A stretch of 7,631 bases of DNA from Phycisphaerales bacterium UBA7708 (GTDB lineage: Bacteria > Planctomycetota > Phycisphaerae > Sedimentisphaerales > Anaerohalosphaeraceae). Under the pieces are notes generated by a model. That model saw only the letters and a list, made by a program, of their open reading frames with translations. It was not told the origin of the DNA and searched no databases. This document shows, piece by piece, positions 1 to 5,057 of the stretch. A program made the position numbers and the translations under genes. Position 1 is the stretch's first letter; each line of letters begins with the position of its first letter. The stretch covers positions 1-7,631 of the forward strand of contig DLFY01000069.1 in assembly GCA_002482415.1 (NCBI GenBank), given 5' to 3'.

Positions 1-1418
1 CGGTATTTGGCCACGGTGCGCCGGGCGATATTCCCCATCCCCGCCTCGGCCAGTTTCAGACGCAATTCATCGTCCCCGAGGGGATTGCCCTTGTCCTCGT
101 TATCGACAATTTCCTGCAGCTTGGCCTTGACGGCGTCATAGCTCAGTTCGCGTCCCTGCTCATCTTCCGTTCCGCCGGTAAAGAAACTCCGCAGCGGCAG
201 AATCCCCTGCGGCGACTGCATATATTTGCCCGCGACCGCACGCGAGATAGTCGCAATATGCACGCCTACCTGCTCGGCAATCGTCGCCATCGGCAGCGGC
301 TTCAAAAACAGCTTGCCCTTGTCGAAAAAGTCTTTCTGAAACTCCACAATCGCCCGCGCCACCTTGAGCAGGGTTTGCTTGCGCTGCTCGATGGCATCCA
401 TAAACCACTGGGCTGAACGAATGTTTTTCTGCAGAAACTGGCGGGTGTTTTCGTCAAGACCGCGGTCCTTAGCCATTTTCTGATAAAATCCGTTGACTCG
501 CAGGCTCTGCAGCCGGGCATCCATCAGGCTGACAATATAGCCCCCCTTGCCGTCCGGTTCGACAATTACATCGGCGGTAATGGGGTGATTCTCGTTGCGT
601 CCGATGGACAGCCCCGGCGAGGTATCCAGCTTGCTCATCCGCTCGATGGCCTTGCCGATGCGCTCGATGCTGACATTCATCTTTCTGGCAATCCGGGGCA
701 AATGATTATCCAGCAAATCCTGCCAGTGATTACGGACCAGCTCCATTTCAAACGACATATCCTCGGGAAACTGCCTCATTTGAATCAGCAGACATTCCCG
801 CAGATCTCTTGCCCCAACCCCCGCGGGTTCCATTTTTTGGATCAGCCCCAGCGCCTGGTTGAGTTCATCCAGACCAAACGGATACTTATCTTTGTTATGA
901 AGCTGCTCCAGCCGCACCGACAAATACCCTTTGTCGTCGACATAATCAATAATCAGTTCACCGGCAGCCTTAACCCCTTCCGGTGCATCCACCAGCCGCC
1001 ATTGTTCTTTCAAAGAATCATTCAGCGACACCTCGTTGGCGGCGGTGTTCTGCATCGCTTCCAGCTTCTTGTCCGGCTGGCCGTCATCCCTGGCAGGCCG
1101 GTAAGAACCCCCGTCAAAATAGTCGCCATAATAGTCGGAAATGTTGTCCAGCCGCTGAAAATCCTCAACCCGGTCGGAATCATCCCCGACCACCAGTTCT
1201 TTCTGTTCCACATCCTCAGCCAGCTTGGATTCCGCCGGTTCCGCCTGATTCTGTGGCTCTTCCTCCAGTTCCAGCACCGGATTGCTGTTCAGCTCGGCCT
1301 CGATTTTTTCCTGCAGCGCAAGCAGCGGCAGTTGAAGCACCTCCATCGACTGAATCATTCGAGGGGCCAGCTTCATCCGCTGTTCCATCCGCATTTGGTT
1401 GGACAAAGACAGTTTCAT
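1..1418 (-). CDS. rpoN: RNA polymerase sigma-54 factor RpoN (3' end cut by window edge)
   Basis: Sigma-54 directs RNA polymerase to -24/-12 promoters and needs an AAA+ enhancer-binding activator to open DNA. The visible 472 complete residues start MKLSLSNQ. Region I is glutamine-, leucine- and methionine-rich (residues 1-50, with QMRMEQRM and LELEEE). An acidic region II linker follows (about 50-115, with runs such as VVGDDSDRVEDFQ). The core-binding region contains EPAGVGARDLRECLL and SPGLSIGRNENHPITADV. A helix-turn-helix lies near residues 370-395 (MATIAEQVGVHIATISRAV). The diagnostic RpoN box ARRTVAKYR occupies residues 465-473 at the window edge. Family members end some 10-20 residues after this box, so only the extreme C-terminus is missing. 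The ATG at 1418 is the only start: a stop lies in frame 15 codons upstream with no ATG, GTG or TTG between. It has no clear Shine-Dalgarno of its own. All regions are intact. Confidence 0.97.
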   Translation of the reverse strand, partial: MKLSLSNQMRMEQRMKLAPRMIQSMEVLQLPLLALQEKIEAELNSNPVLELEEEPQNQAEPAESKLAEDVEQKELVVGDDSDRVEDFQRLDNISDYYGDYFDGGSYRPARDDGQPDKKLEAMQNTAANEVSLNDSLKEQWRLVDAPEGVKAAGELIIDYVDDKGYLSVRLEQLHNKDKYPFGLDELNQALGLIQKMEPAGVGARDLRECLLIQMRQFPEDMSFEMELVRNHWQDLLDNHLPRIARKMNVSIERIGKAIERMSKLDTSPGLSIGRNENHPITADVIVEPDGKGGYIVSLMDARLQSLRVNGFYQKMAKDRGLDENTRQFLQKNIRSAQWFMDAIEQRKQTLLKVARAIVEFQKDFFDKGKLFLKPLPMATIAEQVGVHIATISRAVAGKYMQSPQGILPLRSFFTGGTEDEQGRELSYDAVKAKLQEIVDNEDKGNPLGDDELRLKLAEAGMGNIARRTVAKY

Positions 1419-1420
1419 GC

Positions 1421-1458
1421 TTAGCGTATCATATTCATAAATACCTGCTGTTTGCAGG
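1421..1458 (-). promoter_or_regulatory. Candidate rpoN leader: hairpin plus five-codon upstream ORF
   Basis: In the predicted rpoN 5' UTR the minus strand contains CCTGC-AAACA-GCAGG (1458-1444), a 5-bp perfect stem. The 3' arm supplies AGG, which stands five bases before an ATG (1438-1436). That ATG opens a reading frame encoding MNMIR and ending with TAA (1423-1421), two bases before the rpoN ATG. The layout would permit reinitiation from the mini-ORF onto rpoN, with the hairpin masking the ribosome site. The elements are short enough to arise by chance. Confidence 0.3.
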
Positions 1459-1479
1459 GTTTATCTGCATTTAAGAATT

Positions 1480-1526
1480 ATTATATCAATATGGCGTGAT
1501 TATAGCAAACGCTGTGCCATTTTCAA
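1480..1526 (-). promoter_or_regulatory. Sigma-70 type promoter(s) of rpoN
   Basis: On the minus strand TTGAAA (1526-1521) is followed by a 16-base spacer and a perfect TATAAT (1504-1499). This is 5/6 and 6/6 agreement with the housekeeping consensus, with a predicted start near 1492. A second TATAAT lies at 1485-1480, with TTGCTA 17 bases upstream (1508-1503), so a weaker tandem promoter may overlap the first. The first -35 box overlaps the recR stop codon (1525-1523), so rpoN can be transcribed separately from dnaX-recR. Based on motif match only; no transcript data. Confidence 0.7.
1504..1519 (-). promoter_or_regulatory. Sigma-54 type -24/-12 promoter upstream of rpoN
   Basis: The minus strand reads TGGCAC (1519-1514), five bases, then TTGCT (1508-1504). 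The invariant GG (1518-1517) and GC (1506-1505) are separated by 10 bases, as sigma-54 requires, and the match to TGGCAC-N5-TTGCW is complete. The site lies inside the spacer of the sigma-70 promoter and shares its last base with the TATAAT box. Both holoenzymes would therefore compete for the same DNA and start at nearly the same base (around 1492-1494). Since the downstream gene encodes sigma-54, positive or negative autoregulation is the natural inference. Any enhancer site would have to lie inside recR. Confidence 0.65.
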
Positions 1527-2125
1527 AGAGGATTTCTGCCCAGAATTGCATCCGCCAGGATATTGCCGCTGGCAAATTCGATGGTCGAACCCGTGGGCAG
1601 GCCGCGAGCCAGCCGGGTCACCTTGACACTCATCCCCGACAACAGCGATTGAATATACAGCGCCGTACCATCCCCCTCCAGATTGGGATTGGTCGCCATC
1701 ACGACCTCCTTGACTGTTCCTGTGCGAATCCGCTTCATCAGAGCATCAATCGTCAGGTCAGCCGGCTCAACCCCCTCCAGCGGTGCAATATGTCCGTTGA
1801 GAACATGATACACCCACTTGCAAAGCCCTGTTTTTTCAAGACTTATCACATCTTTGGGCTGCTCGACCACACAAATAATCGAGTTATCCCGCCGCGAATC
1901 TGAACAAATCGGACACGACTCTGACTCGGCCAGGTTAAAACAGGTCTTGCACTGGCGGATATTCTTTTTGACATCCGAAATCGCCTCCGCCAGGGCCAGC
2001 GCCTCCGGCGACTCGGACTTTAAGATATGAAAAGCCAGACGTTCAGCCGTTTTGGGGCCGACACCCGGCAATTTGGCAAACTGGTCTATCAGATTATTCA
2101 GGCTTTTGGTATATGCGGGATTCAT
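1523..2125 (-). CDS. recR: Recombination mediator protein RecR
   Basis: RecR forms a ring-shaped DNA-binding assembly and with RecO (and RecF) helps load RecA onto SSB-coated single-stranded DNA at gaps. The 200-residue product has the usual family length. It has an N-terminal helix-hairpin-helix (residues 19-35, LPGVGPKTAERLAFHIL), a four-cysteine zinc finger (C59, C62, C71, C74) and a Toprim domain from about residue 82 (VVEQPKDV near 86-93; NPNLEGDGTALYI further on). The C-terminus contains the conserved ARGLPTGSTIEFA. The ATG overlaps the dnaX stop as ATGA, and GAGGAA lies eight bases upstream inside dnaX, so the start is secure and coupling to dnaX translation is likely. The YbaB/EbfC gene often found just before recR is missing. 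Confidence 0.97.
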   Translation of the reverse strand: MNPAYTKSLNNLIDQFAKLPGVGPKTAERLAFHILKSESPEALALAEAISDVKKNIRQCKTCFNLAESESCPICSDSRRDNSIICVVEQPKDVISLEKTGLCKWVYHVLNGHIAPLEGVEPADLTIDALMKRIRTGTVKEVVMATNPNLEGDGTALYIQSLLSGMSVKVTRLARGLPTGSTIEFASGNILADAILGRNPL

Positions 2126-3849
2126 AGCTCGGTTTCCTCAGTCAAGTCCTTCCGCTCGGTTTCCGGCTCCTCCAAACGCTCAATCTTGATCGGCCTGGCC
2201 GACAGCCCCTGCAAAATCATCTGAACCGCCGGGTCGGACATCACCTGCTCTTCCTCTTTGCGATTCAGTCGAGCTCCCGGCGTTGCCGCGGGAGTCGCCG
2301 CTTTGGCCATCTGCAATTGGGCTGACTCAAATTTAACACTTACAGCCTGCCCCAGCACATCCTTCAAGACCGCCTCAATCACATCGGTCTTCTTGCGGCA
2401 CATATCGATAGCAAGCTGCCCCTTGCCGTCATTATGGAATTGAATCGTCAGCATCCCGTTGCGAAACTCCCCCGGCTGGGTCTGCGACAAAAACGAACCA
2501 ATTTGGAAATTAGCAGCCCGTATCCGCTCAATAATCTGCGGCCACTGCTGCACAATGGATTGTATATCGACGGCTCCGTCAAACAAAGGCGAATTCACCG
2601 CAGCCTGCGGTTGTTCCGCCGCTGCAGATTCAGTTGGAATGGAAGATGGGGTATTAGCGGGCGGGGCTATGAATTTTTTTTTTACGTCCCCTGCAGCCGC
2701 CGCAGACGCCCCGCCGCCGCGAATCTGCTGGGAAACCGCATCCAGCCCCAGGAAATGCTCACTCATCGCAAGCCGTAAAAACGTCGCTTCCAGCAAAGCC
2801 CGGGCCGTCTCGCTGTTGCGCAGCGTCCAGCGAAGCCGCTCCAGCGCCGTAATTGAAAACACCAGCCACGGAATATCGAACTTATCGCCAATCTGCACCA
2901 GCTTTGCAGGCGAAACACCCGACAGCAGCAAAACAGGACTGTTCACCCCCGCAGCCTTGATAACCATCATATCACGGAACAGTTCCACCGCCGCCTCGGC
3001 AACCTGGGAGGCACTCTGTCCCTGCATCGACAACGCCTCAATCGATTTCAAAACCGCCGCCGGGTCCGCCGCGGCAATACTTTGAATCAGGGCATTGAGA
3101 TTTTCCGCCCCCGGCCTGCCCAATAACTGCTCCAGCATCGGCAGCGTCAGCGGCTGCGTCCCGGAGCTGATAAGCTGATCCAGCAGACTCAGGGCGTCGC
3201 GCATTGACCCATTGGCCAGCCGTGACAATTGCATCAGGAAATCCTGCTCAAACGCAATCCCCTCTTTACCGAGAATTTCCGCAAGCTGCTTGCCGATGGT
3301 CTCCGGGCTGATGGCTGAAAAATCGAATCGCTGGCACCGCGACTGAATCGTCGGCAGCACCTTGTTCGGCTCGGTCGTGGCAAAGATAAATTTGACATGC
3401 GCCGGCGGCTCTTCCAGAATCTTCAACAGGGCGTTAAAGGCCTCCGTCGTCAGCATGTGCACTTCGTCAACGATGTAGATTTTATACCGTGCCCGTGCGG
3501 GCCGATAAATGGCATTCTGCCGCAGCTCCCGAATATTATCGATACCGCGATTGCTGGCGCCGTCGATTTCAATCACGTCAATGTCATCGCCGGTGTTGAC
3601 CGCCACGCAGCTATCGCAGGCAAGACACGGCTCGGTTGTCGGCTCCTTGGCCTTCAGGCAGTTCAGCGACTTGGCCAGGATACGCGCCATCGTCGTCTTG
3701 CCCACGCCCCGCGTCCCGCAAAACAGGTACGCATGCGCCACCCTGCCGGTCTTGATGGCGTTTTTAAGCGTCTGTGCGACGGCATCCTGACCGACCACAT
3801 CGTCAAATGTCTGTGAACGAAACCGTCTGGCTAAAACCGTATATGACAT
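2122..3849 (-). CDS. dnaX: DNA polymerase III clamp-loader subunit tau (and probable gamma), DnaX
   Basis: DnaX is the AAA+ ATPase of the clamp loader that opens the beta sliding clamp and places it on primed DNA; full-length tau also organises the replisome. The 575-residue protein starts MSYTVLARRFRSQTFDDVVGQ, as typical. It shows Walker A GTRGVGKT (45-52), zinc-binding cysteines C64, C75, C78 and C81, Walker B VDE with H131 (127-131), the LLKILEEPP segment (141-149), sensor 1 around FATTEPN (156-162) and the SRC arginine-finger motif (170-172). Domain III ends near residue 375. A low-complexity Ala/Gly/Pro linker follows, then a C-terminal domain (about 430-525). AGGA lies six bases before the ATG. 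Codons 389-392 lie over a ten-A run, and both alternative frames stop within ten codons, predicting gamma-like products of 398 or 393 residues (see separate entry). No convincing promoter is seen directly upstream, so read-through from ffs may drive it. Confidence 0.97.
   Translation of the reverse strand: MSYTVLARRFRSQTFDDVVGQDAVAQTLKNAIKTGRVAHAYLFCGTRGVGKTTMARILAKSLNCLKAKEPTTEPCLACDSCVAVNTGDDIDVIEIDGASNRGIDNIRELRQNAIYRPARARYKIYIVDEVHMLTTEAFNALLKILEEPPAHVKFIFATTEPNKVLPTIQSRCQRFDFSAISPETIGKQLAEILGKEGIAFEQDFLMQLSRLANGSMRDALSLLDQLISSGTQPLTLPMLEQLLGRPGAENLNALIQSIAAADPAAVLKSIEALSMQGQSASQVAEAAVELFRDMMVIKAAGVNSPVLLLSGVSPAKLVQIGDKFDIPWLVFSITALERLRWTLRNSETARALLEATFLRLAMSEHFLGLDAVSQQIRGGGASAAAAGDVKKKFIAPPANTPSSIPTESAAAEQPQAAVNSPLFDGAVDIQSIVQQWPQIIERIRAANFQIGSFLSQTQPGEFRNGMLTIQFHNDGKGQLAIDMCRKKTDVIEAVLKDVLGQAVSVKFESAQLQMAKAATPAATPGARLNRKEEEQVMSDPAVQMILQGLSARPIKIERLEEPETERKDLTEETEL
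2654..2692 (-). promoter_or_regulatory. Programmed slippage site in dnaX (A10 run with stops in both other frames)
   Basis: On the coding strand ten consecutive A's (2683-2674) encode the end of V389 and then K390-K392. Gaining one A, or a -1 ribosomal shift, adds KKK-IHSPAR and then TAA (2656-2654), giving a 398-residue protein. Losing one A, or a +1 shift, gives KK-NS and then TAG (2669-2667), 393 residues. AGGGGA (2692-2687), which resembles a Shine-Dalgarno, stands three bases before the run and could stimulate ribosomal shifting as in E. coli dnaX. I see no strong downstream hairpin, which favours transcriptional slippage as described for Thermus thermophilus dnaX. The zero frame is intact. 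Confidence 0.75.
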
Positions 3850-3908
3850 TGCTTATCCTGCCCAGTTGCCGTGTGTTTATCCCTGCCCCGGCACAATGTG
3901 CACGCGGC

Positions 3909-3930
3909 AAAAACATACCCGCTGGGTATA
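3909..3930 (-). terminator. Probable intrinsic terminator or attenuator after ffs
   Basis: Downstream of the SRP RNA the minus strand has ATACCC-AGC-GGGTAT (3929-3915), a perfect 6-bp stem extendable by one wobble pair. One base (G) later come five T's (3913-3909). The short stem suggests partial termination: most transcripts would end as ffs RNA and some could continue into dnaX, whose ATG lies about 60 bases further on. Confidence 0.5.
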
Positions 3931-3936
3931 GAAAAG

Positions 3937-4034
3937 TGGTCGGGTTTGCCACGGCACAGCCCGCCGGCCGTTTAGGGCTGCTCGGTTCCCCGCCTGACCC
4001 GGTTCACGCGCGGTACTTGCATGGGACCCGACCA
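3937..4034 (-). ncRNA. ffs: Signal recognition particle RNA, small bacterial (4.5S) type
   Basis: This RNA binds Ffh to form the signal recognition particle, which targets ribosomes making membrane and secreted proteins. The minus strand reads TGGTCGGGT at the 5' end (4034-4026) and ACCCGACCA at the 3' end (3945-3937), a perfect 9-bp closing helix. In the middle is domain IV: GUGAACCGGGUCAGG, then stem CGG, tetraloop GGAA, stem CCG, then AGCAGCCCUAA (roughly 4008-3971). The asymmetric and symmetric loop sequences GUCAG and AGCAG, which contact the Ffh M domain, are intact. The usual UCC/GGA apical stem is replaced by CGG/CCG with pairing kept. The length of about 98 nt suits the small form lacking the Alu domain. 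Its place just upstream of dnaX matches scr-dnaX in Bacillus subtilis. Ends were set by the closing helix and may differ by a few bases. Confidence 0.93.
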
Positions 4035-4054
4035 TCAAAATTCGTTTGTCGTTA

Positions 4055-4083
4055 ATTCTATCCCGCATTCGATACCATTTGAA
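4055..4083 (-). promoter_or_regulatory. Candidate promoter of ffs
   Basis: On the minus strand TTCAAA (4083-4078), a 17-base spacer and TAGAAT (4060-4055) match the sigma-70 consensus at 4/6 and 5/6. Transcription would start near 4048, about 13 bases before the SRP closing helix, implying 5' trimming. A weaker alternative lies upstream (TGGAAA 4127-4122, 16 bases, TATACT 4105-4100). Confidence 0.45.
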
Positions 4084-4261
4084 CTCGAATGAGGCAGTCA
4101 GTATAGTCGCTCGCCCGGAAATTTCCAGAAAAAACTCAAATTACCCCGCTTTTCTCACCTTTTTTGCAACACGACTGATAATTCCGCTTCATGGCCGCTC
4201 CGCAATTCAAAATATTCACGCCCATTCTAACTTGTTTTTCGTACAAAACAGGATATAGTCA
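4084..4261. other. Divergent intergenic region between ffs and the DUF502 gene
   Basis: This AT-rich stretch holds no credible gene. It contains a perfect 10-bp palindrome, GGAAATTTCC, at 4117-4126 that could be an operator for the divergent genes, although short AT-centred palindromes are common. On the plus strand a weak promoter candidate, TTGTTT (4232-4237), 16 bases, TATAGT (4254-4259), would start inside or just after the first DUF502 ATG. I see no better plus-strand promoter. Confidence 0.35.
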
Positions 4262-5008
4262 ATGACTTCTATTTTACGAACCAATCAGGTACAATATACG
4301 ATGTCGAACGAACATAAACAGAGTTTCTATAAAAATATATCATTGAATATCCGAAATCGCCTCCTCAGCGGCATCTTCGTCATCGTGCCGTTTGCGGTAA
4401 CGATTGTAATTATCTTCTGGCTTTTCAACACCCTCAAGGGCTTTCTTGAGCCTATCGTCAATAAAGTGCTGGCGTTTCTCTTGAAGATTCACTTAATGCA
4501 GCAGCTCCCCGAGCACTATGTCAAATATGCCATCTCGCTGGCCACTATCCTGTGCCTCCTGTTCATCATTTACCTGATAGGAGCTGTCGCCAAATTTGTC
4601 GCAGGCCGGAAACTCCTTGGCTTGGGCGAAACCCTCGTCATGCGGATTCCCTTAGCCAGCACCATCTACTCAGCCACCAAGCAAGTCACCACCGCCTTGT
4701 CCCTGCCGGACAATACGGCTTTCAAATCGGTCGTTATGGTCGAATTTCCACGCAAAGGATTATATTCCCTCGGCTTTCTGACAGGCAATATCCGCGACAA
4801 TTTAAACTCGGCCTATTGCAAGGTATTCATCCCGACCTGCCCCAACCCCACCACCGGCTTTTTTGTAATGCTCCCGGCCTGCGACGTCCTGCAGACCAAA
4901 ATGACCGTCGAAGAGGCCTTCAAAATGATCATCTCCGGCGGTATCGTCTCCCCCGACGCCCTCCCCATCACTGGCCCCGTCTCCCAAAACCAGAACCTCA
5001 TCCAATAA
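4262..5008 (+). CDS. DUF502 family integral membrane protein
   Basis: The 248-residue product belongs to the DUF502 family, which includes plant LIKE-COV proteins; the bacterial role is unknown. After a short polar N-terminus it has two hydrophobic segments, about residues 35-58 (LLSGIFVIVPFAVTIVIIFW) and 88-113 (within YVKYAISLATILCLLFIIYL). A soluble C-terminal domain carries the family's signature stretches: RIPLASTIYSATKQV (128-142), VVMVEFPRKGLYSLGFLTG (157-175) and VFIPTCPNPTTGFF, then EEAFKMIISGGIVSPDA. An inner-membrane location is expected. The ATG at 4262 has AGGA eight bases upstream. The second Met (residue 14, base 4301) has only a weak AGGT ten bases upstream but gives a more typical family N-terminus (MSNEHKQSF), so the true start is uncertain. 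The gene is divergent from ffs-dnaX-recR and convergent with the surface-protein gene. It has no clear terminator of its own on the plus strand. Confidence 0.92.
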   Translation: MTSILRTNQVQYTMSNEHKQSFYKNISLNIRNRLLSGIFVIVPFAVTIVIIFWLFNTLKGFLEPIVNKVLAFLLKIHLMQQLPEHYVKYAISLATILCLLFIIYLIGAVAKFVAGRKLLGLGETLVMRIPLASTIYSATKQVTTALSLPDNTAFKSVVMVEFPRKGLYSLGFLTGNIRDNLNSAYCKVFIPTCPNPTTGFFVMLPACDVLQTKMTVEEAFKMIISGGIVSPDALPITGPVSQNQNLIQ

Positions 5009-5051
5009 AAAAGGCGGCCCCTATCGACCGCCGTGAATTCAATTGCCGCCT
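5007..5051 (-). terminator. Intrinsic terminator of the surface-protein gene
   Basis: Just after the TGA at 5058 the minus strand has AGGCGGC (5051-5045) and GCCGCCT (5018-5012), running into six T's (5012-5007). An inner alternative pairs GGCGG (5032-5028) with CCGCC (5017-5013), loop of 10, ahead of the same T-tract. The T-tract overlaps the DUF502 stop codon (5006-5008). Read on the plus strand there is no T-run after the stem, so it serves the leftward gene. Confidence 0.75.
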
Positions 5052-5057
5052 GAAGCT

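Noticed and set aside
585..1424. Plus-strand 279-codon open frame opposite rpoN
   Set aside because: It lies wholly antisense to a well-recognised rpoN and its product resembles no family; it is a by-product of rpoN codon use.
2674..2683. The A10 run in dnaX as a sequencing or assembly error
   Set aside because: The reading frame is intact on both sides with the run at ten bases, and a recognisable C-terminal domain continues downstream, so ten is the correct genomic count.
3891..3901. GCACA-A-TGTGC inverted repeat before dnaX
   Set aside because: The arms are short with no T-tract or promoter next to them, so there is no support for a regulatory role.
3877..4068. Minus-strand 63-codon frame over the SRP RNA
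   Set aside because: It covers the ffs RNA almost exactly and the conserved RNA structure explains the sequence; there is no protein similarity.
4046..4258. Plus-strand 70-codon frame upstream of the DUF502 gene
   Set aside because: It begins with TTG without a ribosome site, spans the likely ffs promoter and has no recognisable product.
4232..4259. TTGTTT-16-TATAGT as the DUF502 promoter
   Set aside because: Only three of six bases match at -35, and the start would fall at or after the better supported ATG at 4262; kept only as a weak possibility.
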